This document shows, piece after piece, positions 14,478 through 22,818 of a DNA stretch of 64,000 nt. Origin of the DNA: Pseudogulbenkiania subflava DSM 22618 (lineage in GTDB: Bacteria > Pseudomonadota > Gammaproteobacteria > Burkholderiales > Chromobacteriaceae); the NCBI RefSeq assembly GCF_900177275.1, contig NZ_FXAG01000003.1, positions 1 through 64,000 on the forward strand, in the 5' to 3' direction. The translations under genes and the position numbers were made by a program. Numbering within the stretch: position 1 is the stretch's first letter; the number at the start of each line of letters is the position of its first letter. The notes under the pieces are model-generated. The model worked only from the letters and a program-made list of their open reading frames with translations. It was not told the DNA's origin and made no database searches.

Positions 14478-15995
14478 ATGCCCAGCCCTAAACCCTCCGC
14501 CGCCGCCCTGGATTTCGTCCGGCAGTTGGCCGATCAGGCATTCGCCCGATCGGCGGGCGCGCCGCTGATCAATGGCAACACTATTGACCTGCTTTTCGAC
14601 AGCCGCGAGAACTTCCCGGCCTGGGAGGCGGCACTGTCGGGAGCCTGCGATTCGATCCTGATCGAGATGTACATTTTCGCCGACGACGCCTTCGGCCAAC
14701 GCGTCAGGGACATCCTGCTCGAGCAAGCCACCAAAGGGGTCCAGGTGCGCCTGCTGGTCGACTGGCTGGGCAGCTGGAAGGCCCACATGCGCGGCTTTTT
14801 CAAGCCCTTGCAAGCGGCTGGAGCCGAGGTGCGGCTCTACAACCGCCCCAGCCTGTCGGGCAGCAGCCCACTTGGACGGAACCATCGCAAGCTGATCATT
14901 GTGGATGGAGCGGTGGCCTTCATTTCCGGGCTCGGCATCAGCTCACGCTGGGAGGGCAAACCGGCCAAGGGGGAGGAACCCTGGCGCGATACTGGTGCAC
15001 GGCTCTGCGGGCCGGTGCTGCAGGATGCCATCGACGCCTTCGCCGACAGCTGGGCCAGTTGCGGCGAGGCGCTGGACGAATCGCTGCGCCAGGCGAGCCG
15101 CAGCATGATCGGCGGCAGCGTGGCGGCGCGGCTGATCGCCACCACCCCGGCCACCGCCAACCTGATGCGGCTGGACCTCTTGATCGCCAGCTTCGCACGC
15201 CGCTCGCTGTGGCTGACCGATGCCTATTTCATGGGCACCAGCACCTACCTGACGGCATTGCAGAACGCGGCCAAGGATGGCGTCGATGTGCGGCTGCTGG
15301 TGCCGCGCTCGAGCGATATCGGCTGGATCGCGACGGTCTCGCGCACGCTGTACCGGCCGCTCTTGGAGGCCGGGGTGCGGGTGTTCGAGTGGGACGGACC
15401 GATGATCCACGCCAAGACAGCGGTGGCGGACGGACGCTGGGCGCGCCTGGGCTCGTCCAACTTGAACCTGTCGAGCTGGCTTGCCAACCGCGAAATCGAC
15501 GTGGCCGTGGAGGATGAAGACATCGCCGGCAAGCTCGCCGACAAATTTCTCGACGACCTGGAGCACGCCACCGAGGTGCGGCTGTCGGCTCACCGCCACC
15601 GCCCGGTACTGAGCCGCCCACGCCAGCGCGACTACCAAAGCCTGCTGTTGCCCAAACCTGGTGCAGCCGCATTGGGCGCCTCGGCGGCGGCGCGCCAGGC
15701 GGCGCGCATCGGCGATGCGCTGGGGGCGGCGGTACGCGGCACGCGCACGGTCGAGGCCAGCGAAGCCAGCTCCTTCCTGACCATCGGCGCGGCGCTGCTG
15801 CTGCTGGCCCTGGTCAGCGCCCTGTTCCCCTACCTGATCGCCGGCCCGCTGGCGCTCTTGCTGATGCTCTCGGGCGGGGCGGTGGTGCTGAAGGCGCTGG
15901 GACTGTACAGGGCACGGTGGAAAAAAAAGCGACAATCGCCGGGCACCTTGGAGCCTCATCCGGAGTCTGACGATAAACCGCCCCCGGGGGGCTGA
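14478..15995 (+). CDS. Cardiolipin synthase-type phospholipase D protein
   Basis: A 505-residue protein with two phospholipase D HKD motifs. The first is NHRKLIIVDG (His136, Lys138) and the second MIHAKTAVADG (His311), each followed by the usual GSSN/SGLGIS serine-rich segment. Two C-terminal hydrophobic helices (FLTIGAALLLLALVSALF and IAGPLALLLMLSGGAVVLKAL) should anchor it in the inner membrane. Such proteins condense phosphatidylglycerol, or PG with PE, to cardiolipin (ClsA/ClsB/ClsC families). The C-terminal rather than N-terminal membrane segments make it a ClsB-like variant. The frame is open to an ATG at 14418; I chose 14478 (MPSPKP) because the longer start would overlap the regulatory sites. 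Neither has a strong ribosome binding site. Confidence 0.8.
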   Translation: MPSPKPSAAALDFVRQLADQAFARSAGAPLINGNTIDLLFDSRENFPAWEAALSGACDSILIEMYIFADDAFGQRVRDILLEQATKGVQVRLLVDWLGSWKAHMRGFFKPLQAAGAEVRLYNRPSLSGSSPLGRNHRKLIIVDGAVAFISGLGISSRWEGKPAKGEEPWRDTGARLCGPVLQDAIDAFADSWASCGEALDESLRQASRSMIGGSVAARLIATTPATANLMRLDLLIASFARRSLWLTDAYFMGTSTYLTALQNAAKDGVDVRLLVPRSSDIGWIATVSRTLYRPLLEAGVRVFEWDGPMIHAKTAVADGRWARLGSSNLNLSSWLANREIDVAVEDEDIAGKLADKFLDDLEHATEVRLSAHRHRPVLSRPRQRDYQSLLLPKPGAAALGASAAARQAARIGDALGAAVRGTRTVEASEASSFLTIGAALLLLALVSALFPYLIAGPLALLLMLSGGAVVLKALGLYRARWKKKRQSPGTLEPHPESDDKPPPGG

Positions 15996-16328
15996 AATGC
16001 CCGTTGCACGGCCGATTCCGGGCCCCGTGCCGGCCCGGCGCAGAGGGTCTTGGCCAGCCTGATCCGGCGTAGCGGCGAAGCGCGCAAAACCGCGCTTTCC
16101 GTAGTGCAACATTGTTCACGATTATCCGCTACACTACGCGCTTTTCTTTCGGGTTGACCTAAGCCGGCTGGCGAAACGATTGCCAAAGGGCGGGTTTAGC
16201 GTCGTGCGTCCTCAGTGACAAACCGACGGTGAACGCCCCCCTACCAATCCCATGCGTACCGCGGTGCTAAGCGCCCTTTTCCCAGCGTGCCGGTGACGTT
16301 CCGGTACGCCGTGTATGAGGACACAGGC
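15996..16328. other. Intergenic region before the decarboxylase gene
   Basis: This 333-base region has no convincing gene. It should hold the decarboxylase promoter, but no good -35/-10 pair was found; TACACT at 16130-16135 is only a loose -10 candidate. It ends with GAGGA at 16317-16321, a well-placed ribosome binding site. Confidence 0.4.
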
Positions 16329-18593
16329 ATGCGTTTCCACTTCCCCATCGTCATCATCGACGAAGACTTCCGTTCCGAAAACACCAGCGGCTCCGGCATC
16401 CGCGAGCTGGCCGCTGCGATGGAGAAGGAAGGCATGGAAGTCGTGGGTTATACCAGCTACGGCGATCTGACGTCGTTTGCCCAGCAACAGAGCCGCGCCG
16501 CCGGTTTCATCCTGTCGATCGATGACGAGGAGTTCGGCTCCGGTACGCCGGAAGAAGCGCTCGACGCGTTGGCCCACCTGCGCAACTTCGTGGCCGAGAT
16601 CCGCCGCCGCAACCCGGACATCCCGCTCTACCTGTACGGCGAGACGCGCACCGCGCGCCACATCCCGAACGACATCCTGCGCGAGCTGCATGGTTTCATC
16701 CACATGCACGAGGACACCCCGGAGTTCGTGGCGCGTCACATCATCCGCGAAGCCAAATCGTATCTGGACACGCTGGCGCCGCCGTTCTTCCGCGCCCTGG
16801 TGCATTACGCCCACGACGGTTCCTACTCCTGGCACTGCCCGGGCCACTCCGGCGGCGTGGCGTTCCTGAAGAGCCCGGTGGGCCAGATGTTCCACCAGTT
16901 CTTCGGCGAGAACATGCTGCGCGCCGACGTGTGCAACGCGGTGGACGAACTGGGCCAGCTGCTGGACCACACCGGCCCGGTCGCCGCGTCGGAGCGCAAT
17001 GCGGCGCGCATCTTCAGCGCCGACCACCTGTTCTTTGTCACCAACGGCACCTCGACCTCGAACAAGATCGTCTGGCACAGCACCGTGGCGGCGGGCGACA
17101 TCGTGCTGGTGGACCGCAACTGTCACAAGTCGAACCTGCACGCCATCATGATGACCGGGGCGATCCCGGTGTTCCTGATGCCGACGCGCAACCACTACGG
17201 CATCATCGGCCCGATTCCGAAATCCGAATTCCAGCTCGACAACATCAAGAAGAAGATCCTGGCCAACCCGTTCGCGCGCGAGGCGCTGGAAAAGAACCCG
17301 AACGCCAAGCCGCGCATCCTGACCATCACCCAGTCCACCTACGACGGCATCCTGTACAACGTCGAGGAGATCAAGAGCATGCTGGACGGCGAGGTCGACA
17401 CCCTGCACTTCGATGAAGCCTGGCTGCCGCATGCGAGCTTCCACGATTTCTACGGCGACTTCCACGCCATCGGCGAGGGCCGTCCGCGCTGCAAGGACTC
17501 GATGATCTTCTCCACCCAGTCCACCCACAAGCTGTTGGCCGGCATTTCGCAGGCCTCGCAGATCCTGGTGCAGGACCCGCAGAACCGCCAGCTCGACACC
17601 GCCTGGTTCAACGAGGCCTACCTGATGCACACCTCGACCAGCCCGCAGTACGCGATCATCGCCAGCTGCGACGTGGCGGCGGCGATGATGGAACAGCCGG
17701 GCGGCCAGGCGCTGGTGGAGGAGTCGCTGGTCGAAGCGCTGGACTTCCGCCGCGCCATGCGCAAGGTGGACGAGGAGTACGGCCACGATTGGTGGTTCAA
17801 GGTATGGGGCCCGAACGAGCTGTCCGACGACGGCATCTGCGACCCGGCCGACTGGGAACTGGAGCCGGACGAGCGCTGGCACGGCTTTGCCGGCATCGAG
17901 GAAGGCTTCAACCTGCTCGACCCGATCAAGGCGACCATCCTGACACCGGGCCTGGACGTGGACGGCAGCTTCGAAGAGATGGGCATCCCGGCCGCCATCG
18001 TCACCAAGTACCTGACCGAGCACGGCGTGGTGGTGGAGAAGACCGGCCTGTACAGCTTCTTCATCATGTTCACCATCGGCATCACCAAGGGCCGCTGGAA
18101 CACGCTGATCTCGCTGTTGCAGCAGTTCAAGGACGATTTCGACAAGAACCAGCCGATGTGGCGCATCATGCCGGAGTTCATCGCCAAGCACCCGCAGTAC
18201 GAGCGCGTCGGCCTGCGCGACCTGTGCCAGCGCATTCACCAGCTGTACAGCAAGCACGACATCGCCCGCCTGACCACCGAGATCTATCTGTCCGAGATGG
18301 AGCCGGCGATGCGTCCGGCCGACGCCTTCGCCAAGATGGCGCACCGCGAGATCGAGCGCGTGCCGGTGGAGGAACTGGAAGGCCGCGTCACCTCGGTGCT
18401 GCTGACACCGTACCCGCCGGGCATCCCGCTGCTGATCCCGGGCGAGCGCTTCAACAAGACCATCGTCGACTACCTGCGCTTCGCCCAGGAGTTCAACGGC
18501 GAGCTGCCGGGCTTCGAGACCGACGTGCACGGCCTGGTGGCGATGGAAAAGAACGGCAAGAAGGTGTACTGCGTGGATTGTGTGAAGCAGTAA
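16329..18593 (+). CDS. Orn/Lys/Arg decarboxylase (AdiA/LdcC family), probably arginine decarboxylase
   Basis: A PLP-dependent fold-type I decarboxylase of 754 residues. An N-terminal receiver-like wing domain (about 1-130) precedes the PLP core, where WHCPGHSGGVAF, GTSTSNKIVWHS and LHFDEAW bind the cofactor and FSTQSTHKLLAG contains the Schiff-base lysine (Lys401). The C-terminal domain ends with TPYPPGIPLLIPGE, typical of the family. It removes CO2 from a basic amino acid, consuming a proton, for polyamine synthesis or acid resistance. Length and sequence resemble AdiA (about 756) more than LdcC (about 713), so arginine is my preferred substrate, with lysine the alternative. The ATG at 16329 has GAGGA seven bases upstream, better than the frame-open ATG at 16287. 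It is monocistronic, with a strong terminator downstream. Confidence 0.88.
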   Translation: MRFHFPIVIIDEDFRSENTSGSGIRELAAAMEKEGMEVVGYTSYGDLTSFAQQQSRAAGFILSIDDEEFGSGTPEEALDALAHLRNFVAEIRRRNPDIPLYLYGETRTARHIPNDILRELHGFIHMHEDTPEFVARHIIREAKSYLDTLAPPFFRALVHYAHDGSYSWHCPGHSGGVAFLKSPVGQMFHQFFGENMLRADVCNAVDELGQLLDHTGPVAASERNAARIFSADHLFFVTNGTSTSNKIVWHSTVAAGDIVLVDRNCHKSNLHAIMMTGAIPVFLMPTRNHYGIIGPIPKSEFQLDNIKKKILANPFAREALEKNPNAKPRILTITQSTYDGILYNVEEIKSMLDGEVDTLHFDEAWLPHASFHDFYGDFHAIGEGRPRCKDSMIFSTQSTHKLLAGISQASQILVQDPQNRQLDTAWFNEAYLMHTSTSPQYAIIASCDVAAAMMEQPGGQALVEESLVEALDFRRAMRKVDEEYGHDWWFKVWGPNELSDDGICDPADWELEPDERWHGFAGIEEGFNLLDPIKATILTPGLDVDGSFEEMGIPAAIVTKYLTEHGVVVEKTGLYSFFIMFTIGITKGRWNTLISLLQQFKDDFDKNQPMWRIMPEFIAKHPQYERVGLRDLCQRIHQLYSKHDIARLTTEIYLSEMEPAMRPADAFAKMAHREIERVPVEELEGRVTSVLLTPYPPGIPLLIPGERFNKTIVDYLRFAQEFNGELPGFETDVHGLVAMEKNGKKVYCVDCVKQ

Positions 18594-18616
18594 GCCGCGT
18601 ACTCCCGGAAAACCAA

Positions 18617-18649
18617 CGGCCTCCCCTGCGGGAGGCCGTTTTGTTTTCT
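18617..18649 (+). terminator. Intrinsic terminator of the decarboxylase gene
   Basis: A nine-base-pair stem (CGGCCTCCC / GGGAGGCCG) with a CTGC loop is followed by TTTTGTTTTC, 24 bases after the stop codon. It lies close to the end of the convergent gene at 18663. Confidence 0.92.
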
Positions 18650-18662
18650 TCACAGCACGACG

Positions 18663-19469
18663 TTATACCAAGACAACCTGTACCGCCTCGGCAATCGCCC
18701 AGCTATCCTCAAAGATTTCATAACGTCGGATCAGTCCATCAGCGACGTCGAAACGCATGACGAAACTGCCGTCGTATTCGCTGCCTGTACGATAACGATA
18801 GGCAAAGCGGCCTCGCACCAGCACTTCGTTTTCGGCATCGAACCAGCGCAGCGGTTCAAAGCACAACGGTTCCGCCTGGGTTGCAATCAGGGCGAGCACC
18901 TCTCGCACCGCGGCGCGCCCTCTTCTCTGCCCGGCCCAGGGCACCCTGGCCGGATCGCCCGGGATGTGCCATTCCACCTCCTCGGCCAGCAGTTCCTCGC
19001 GCAGCACGCCCTGCTGCAGCCCTTGCAGAAAGCCCCGCACCACGGCCATTGGGGCGAGCGGAATGGTGGCCTGGACATGCTCACGAAACGCCTCGCGTGC
19101 GGTGAACAGCGCGTTGAGCGCCGCCGGGAAGCCGGCATAGAGACACATTTGTTGCAGGGTTTCGAGAATCTCCTCGCGGGTAAGGCCGACGTTCAAGGCA
19201 GCGTGCAGGTGCACCTTGAGCTGCGGCTGGGCGTGGCCGATGGCCGCGAGTGCGGCGATTGTCGCCAGTTCGCGCTGGCGCAGGCTGAGGCCAGGGCGGT
19301 TGTAGACCTCGCCGAAACCGAACTCGATGATCTGGCGGGCAAAATCGGGGGCGATATCTTGCAGGGCAGCCACCACCGCCTCGCCGGCGGTATCGTCGAC
19401 CTCGCGCAGGCGCTGCCAGCCACGTTGAAATACTTCGTCATGTCGAGATGCTTGATCGTGCAGGTTCAT
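18663..19469 (-). CDS. Carboxymuconolactone decarboxylase domain fused to SnoaL-like domain
   Basis: A 268-residue two-domain protein. Residues ~10-120 form a carboxymuconolactone decarboxylase/AhpD-like all-helical domain (GLSLRQRELATIAALAAIGHAQPQL, then YAGFPAALNAL). The CxxC pair of peroxidase-type AhpD proteins is absent. Residues ~135-268 form a SnoaL/NTF2-like cone (VEWHIPGDP, YDGSFVMRFDVADGLI), a fold used for hydrolases, isomerases or ligand binding. The frame is open far upstream, but the real start is ATG 19469, which has AAGGA upstream and begins four bases after the merR-type stop, giving a two-gene operon. The function is unknown; detoxification or metabolism of a small reactive lactone or carbonyl compound is a guess from the domains and the MerR partner. 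Confidence 0.82.
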   Translation of the reverse strand: MNLHDQASRHDEVFQRGWQRLREVDDTAGEAVVAALQDIAPDFARQIIEFGFGEVYNRPGLSLRQRELATIAALAAIGHAQPQLKVHLHAALNVGLTREEILETLQQMCLYAGFPAALNALFTAREAFREHVQATIPLAPMAVVRGFLQGLQQGVLREELLAEEVEWHIPGDPARVPWAGQRRGRAAVREVLALIATQAEPLCFEPLRWFDAENEVLVRGRFAYRYRTGSEYDGSFVMRFDVADGLIRRYEIFEDSWAIAEAVQVVLV

Positions 19470-19473
19470 GCGC

Positions 19474-19875
19474 TCATTCCTTGTCGAGTTGGTAGGACAA
19501 CGGCAACGAGGCTTCCCATCCGCGGTAAATGTCGATCTTGCCCTGCAGCAGTTGGAGAGTGGACTGCAATACGGCGATCTCCTCGGCCACCTTGTCGGCA
19601 TGCGCGGCCAGCAGTTTGCGGCGTAGCGCCAGGCTCTCGGCCGTGTTGCCGACGCGGCGCTGCTCGGCATACGCCAGCATGTCGCGCAGCGGCATGCCGG
19701 TCGCCCGCAGGCGCAGCAGGAATTCGAGCCAGCGCAAGTCCTGCTCGCGGTAGCGGCGTTGTCCACCAGGACCGCGTGGCACAGGATCGAGCAGGCCGAT
19801 CTTTTCGTAGTAGCGCAGGGTGTGTTCGGTCAGGCCGGTCTGGGCGGCGACCGCGCCTATGGTCAGCATCGTCAT
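19474..19875 (-). CDS. MerR family transcriptional regulator
   Basis: A 133-residue activator-type regulator. Residues 3-70 form the winged helix-turn-helix (TIGAVAAQTGLTEHTLRYYEKIGLL, then RRYREQDLRWLEFLLRLRATGM). Residues ~80-120 form the antiparallel dimerisation helix. The C-terminus lacks a metal-binding cysteine cluster, so it is unlikely to be a CueR or MerR metal sensor. It resembles the NmlR/AdhR-like group that senses carbonyls or redox change. ATG at 19875 or 19869 could start it. The promoter -10 is so close that the mRNA would have a leader of only about 2-8 bases. A perfect palindrome in the promoter spacer suggests autoregulation together with the downstream gene. Confidence 0.9.
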   Translation of the reverse strand: MTMLTIGAVAAQTGLTEHTLRYYEKIGLLDPVPRGPGGQRRYREQDLRWLEFLLRLRATGMPLRDMLAYAEQRRVGNTAESLALRRKLLAAHADKVAEEIAVLQSTLQLLQGKIDIYRGWEASLPLSYQLDKE

Positions 19876-19883
19876 GGCTCGGG

Positions 19884-19914
19884 ATCATAAAAGTTGGAGT
19901 GCACTCCAACGCAA
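19884..19914 (-). promoter_or_regulatory. MerR-type promoter with 19-bp spacer and perfect palindrome
   Basis: On the minus strand TTGCGT (19914-19909) and TATGAT (19889-19884) are separated by exactly 19 bp, the overlong spacer typical of MerR-activated promoters. The spacer is covered by the 18-base perfect palindrome GTTGGAGTGCACTCCAAC (19893-19910). The spacing and dyad are read directly. Binding by the adjacent MerR protein is inferred. Confidence 0.8.
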
Positions 19915-20047
19915 GCGGGAAATGGTAGAAACAGAAGCGCGAGTAAAGTGCGGCCTGTCGCCGCGAACCGCACCTGAACGACTCTAGCGAAAGCAACGCT
20001 CGGCAGTTGGGCTGCCGAGGAGAATCGAAGCAGCAGGAAAACCCCCG

Positions 20048-20824
20048 TTACCAGCCGTTCTCCAGCGCCAGCTGGGCCGGGGCCGACAGCCGGCTCAAGG
20101 CATAGCCCATGCTCTTGAGCCGGCGATGGGTGTCTTCCACCATCTGCGGGCTGCCGCAGATCATGATGCGCGAGCGCTCGGGCGACAGCGTCACGCCGGC
20201 GGCGCGCTCCAGGCTGCCGTCGGCCAGCATGGCCGGGATGCGTTGCGACAGGGTGCCGGGGAGCGTTTCGCGCGTCACCACCGGCAGGTACTGCAGCTTG
20301 TGACCGTGTTCGGCCCACAGCGGGTGCTGCCGCAGCGCCGCGATCTCGGCCTGGTAGCTCAGCTCCGCCGCCTCGCGCACGCTGTGCACCAGCACGATGT
20401 GACGGAAGCGCTGCCAGACCGCGGTCTCGTGCAGAATGGAGAGGTAGGGCCCGAGCGCGGTGCCGGTGGCGAGCAGCCACAGGTCTTTGCCGTCGGGGAA
20501 GCGATCGGTGGTGAAGAAGCCATTCGGGGTCTTGTCGACCAGGATCTGGTCGCCGACCTCGAGCCGTGCCAAGCGCGGCGTGAACTCCCCTTCTGGCACC
20601 ACGATGGAATAGAACTCGAGGTAGTCGTCCCAGCTCGCCGAGACGATGGAATAGGCGCGCCAGACGAAACCGGTCTCGGAGATCTGCAGGCCGAGCCGGG
20701 CAAACTGGCCGGGGGTGAAGCGGAAGGCGGGATCGCGGCTGAGACGGAAGCTGATCAAGCGGTCGGTCCAGTGGTGTTTCCACAGGATGCGCTCGGCGGT
20801 GTACTTCGCGGCGGGAGCTGGCAT
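20048..20824 (-). CDS. fpr: Ferredoxin--NADP+ reductase
   Basis: A 258-residue single-domain flavoenzyme of the bacterial FNR family. RAYSIVSAS (about 56-64) is the FAD-binding RxYS motif, ATGTALGPYLSIL (about 119-131) binds NADP pyrophosphate, and ICGSPQMVEDT is the conserved nicotinamide-side motif. It moves electrons between NADPH and ferredoxin/flavodoxin in the cytoplasm, supporting Fe-S enzymes and oxidative stress defence. The ATG at 20824 has GGAG upstream. Immediately before it lies an IscR-like 25-bp dyad, suggesting control by Fe-S status rather than by SoxRS. It is not in an operon with its neighbours. Confidence 0.94.
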   Translation of the reverse strand: MPAPAAKYTAERILWKHHWTDRLISFRLSRDPAFRFTPGQFARLGLQISETGFVWRAYSIVSASWDDYLEFYSIVVPEGEFTPRLARLEVGDQILVDKTPNGFFTTDRFPDGKDLWLLATGTALGPYLSILHETAVWQRFRHIVLVHSVREAAELSYQAEIAALRQHPLWAEHGHKLQYLPVVTRETLPGTLSQRIPAMLADGSLERAAGVTLSPERSRIMICGSPQMVEDTHRRLKSMGYALSRLSAPAQLALENGW

Positions 20825-20838
20825 GGCGGTTCTCCGTA

Positions 20839-20863
20839 ATGTCCGACTATTTTACTCGGATAT
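20839..20863. promoter_or_regulatory. IscR type 1-like operator upstream of fpr
   Basis: The 25-bp dyad ATGTCCGACT-ATTTT-ACTCGGATAT matches 21 of 25 positions of the E. coli IscR type 1 consensus (ATASYYGACT-RWWWY-AGTCRRSTAT). It ends 15 bp before the fpr ATG, next to the ribosome binding site, where bound repressor would block transcription. The match is seen; the identity of the regulator is inferred. Confidence 0.65.
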
Positions 20864-20917
20864 TACCGCAAGCCACATCCTTATGCCAGCGAGGTTAGCC
20901 GAAGGGAGGGGTGGAGC

Positions 20918-21403
20918 TTAGTCGGCCAGCAGCTCAAGCAGTTGCGGCAGCGCCGCGATCGCCTGCACGCCGGGCGGTGGCGCAACGCCGGCGGCATTGA
21001 GCCAGATGGCGCCAAGCCCGGCGGCCTGGGCCGAGTGCACGTCGTTGGCGAGCGAGTCGCCGATCATCCACAGCTCGTGCGGCGCCACCCCCAGCTCGGC
21101 CGCGATGCGGCGATAGAACGCCGGGTCGGACTTGGTCAGGCCCAGCTCGCGGCGGCAGAACACCCGCCCGATCAGGTCGTCCAGACCGACCCGTGCCAGC
21201 GCGAGGCGCACTTCGTCGGCGCTCGACTCGGCCGCATTGGTGGCGACGTGGCACGGCAAGCGGCCGGCCAGCGTCGCCAGCGTATCGTACGCGCCGGGCA
21301 TGGCGCGCACCTCGGGCCAGCGCCACATGCTGCCCGCCTGTCCGGGCAGGTCGGCCATCAGCGTATCGCCCCAGTCGAACAGCAGATGGAGGGGACGCTT
21401 CAT
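20918..21403 (-). CDS. HAD family hydrolase
   Basis: A 161-residue HAD-superfamily protein. Motif I is LLFDWGDTLM, motif II the Thr-Asn pair in VATNAAE, motif III the lysine in LTKSDPAFYRR, and motif IV WMIGDSLANDV. A small helical cap is inserted after motif I. In motif I the acid normally two residues after the nucleophile is glycine (DWGDT), so ordinary phosphatase chemistry may be altered; the next residue, Asp, could partly compensate. Substrate is unknown. The real gene starts at ATG 21403, within a longer open frame whose upstream part is a shadow of the neighbouring PLP enzyme gene. The upstream spacing of 143 bases suggests its own promoter or loose linkage. Confidence 0.8.
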   Translation of the reverse strand: MKRPLHLLFDWGDTLMADLPGQAGSMWRWPEVRAMPGAYDTLATLAGRLPCHVATNAAESSADEVRLALARVGLDDLIGRVFCRRELGLTKSDPAFYRRIAAELGVAPHELWMIGDSLANDVHSAQAAGLGAIWLNAAGVAPPPGVQAIAALPQLLELLAD

Positions 21404-21546
21404 CGCCCACCCCGCTCGCACGCAGATTGGCCGAAGAGCCCGGCACGGGCGCAGCCGGGCCGGTTGCTGCCGCGCGTCCGTTCCCCGGGTGAGGCGCGTC
21501 TCCTCTGCGCAGGAGGGCGGTGCGGCACGGATCGATGTCTCCGCTC

Positions 21547-22689
21547 TCAGGCCAGGGCCTGGGCCAGGTCGGCCAGCAGGTCGTCGATGTCTTCGATGCC
21601 GACCGAGAAACGCAGCTGGCCTTCGCGGATGCCCAAGGCGGCCTTCTGTTCCGGCGGCATGCCGCCATGCGACATGGTGTAGGAATGATTGACCAGCGAC
21701 TCCACCCCGCCCAACGATTCGGCCAGCAGGAAGTACTGCAGGCGCTCGGCCACGCGGCTCGCCGCGGCACGGCTGTCGTCCTTGAGGTAGACCGTGACCA
21801 CGCCGCCGAAACGTCGCATCTGGCGCCGCGCCAGCTCGTGTTGCGGGTGATCGGCGAGGCCGGGGTAGAACACCTTCTCGATGGCCGGGTGCGTGGCCAG
21901 GAAGGCGGCCACGCGCTCGGCGTTGTCGCAGTGGCGCTCCATACGCAGGTGCAGCGTCTTGATGCCGCGCAGCGCCAGGAAGCAGTCCTGCGGACCCGGC
22001 ACGCCGCCGGTGGCGTTCTGGATGAACTTGATCGACTTGGCCAGTTCGGCGTCCTTCACCGCCACCAGCCCGAGCAGCACATCGGAGTGGCCGCCCAGAT
22101 ACTTGGTGGCGGAGTGCATCACGATGTCGGCGCCCAGATCGAGCGGGTTCTGCAGGTAAGGCGTGGCGAAGGTGTTGTCGACCGCCACCTTGACGCCGTG
22201 CCGGTGAGCGCTGGCGGCCAGCGCGGCGATGTCGACCAAGTTGAGCAGCGGGTTGGTCGGCGACTCCAGCCACAGCAGCCGGGTAGCCGGGGTGAGCGCG
22301 GCGGTCAGGCTGGCCGGGTCGGTCAGGTCGGCAAAACGCACCGTGATGCCGGCCGGCGCCATGACCTTGGTGAGCAGGCGGTAGGCGCCGCCGTACAGGT
22401 CGGCCACCGCCAGCACCTCGTCGCCCGGCTGCAAGGTAGCACGCAGCACAGCGTCGATGGCGGCCATGCCGCTGCCGAAGGCGAAACCGTGCGTGGCGTT
22501 TTCCAGCGCCGCAAAGCAGGCTTCCAGCGCCGCGCGCGTCGGCGTGCCGGTGCGCGCGTAGCCGAACTCCAGCGCCTCGCCGACATGGTCGTGAGCGAAG
22601 GCCGAGGTCTGGTACACCGGCGGCATCAGCGCGCGGTTGTGCTGGTGGTGGTCGTAGCCGCTGTGGATGGTCTTGGTGGCGAATTTCAT
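21547..22689 (-). CDS. Trans-sulfuration PLP enzyme (cystathionine gamma-synthase/lyase family)
   Basis: A 380-residue Cys/Met-metabolism PLP enzyme. Signature features are YARTGTPTRAALE near the N-terminus, FGSGMAAIDAVL, LESPTNPLL, DNTFATPYLQNPL and the PLP-lysine motif HSATKYLGGHSD (Lys196), with SLGGVESLVNH at the end. The family includes cystathionine gamma-synthase (MetB), gamma-lyase and O-acetylhomoserine sulfhydrylase, which sequence by eye does not separate. It lies 129 bases downstream of an amino acid importer permease on the same strand. A gamma-lyase or synthase role linked to imported cystine, cystathionine or methionine is therefore a reasonable inference. Full length for the family. 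Confidence 0.85.
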   Translation of the reverse strand: MKFATKTIHSGYDHHQHNRALMPPVYQTSAFAHDHVGEALEFGYARTGTPTRAALEACFAALENATHGFAFGSGMAAIDAVLRATLQPGDEVLAVADLYGGAYRLLTKVMAPAGITVRFADLTDPASLTAALTPATRLLWLESPTNPLLNLVDIAALAASAHRHGVKVAVDNTFATPYLQNPLDLGADIVMHSATKYLGGHSDVLLGLVAVKDAELAKSIKFIQNATGGVPGPQDCFLALRGIKTLHLRMERHCDNAERVAAFLATHPAIEKVFYPGLADHPQHELARRQMRRFGGVVTVYLKDDSRAAASRVAERLQYFLLAESLGGVESLVNHSYTMSHGGMPPEQKAALGIREGQLRFSVGIEDIDDLLADLAQALA

Positions 22690-22818
22690 GGAGAGCCTGC
22701 GCGTATCGCGTCCCGGGATTCTAGAGATGGCCGAGAACTTACCGCCGTACGCCGGCGCGCTTCGCCGGCGACGGCGGGGCAGCCCCGGCGTCGGTATTTT
22801 CAGATCGGCAAACCGCCG

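Noticed and set aside
16212-18653. 813-codon frame antisense to the decarboxylase
   Set aside because: Composition shadow; the opposite strand has all decarboxylase motifs and a ribosome binding site.
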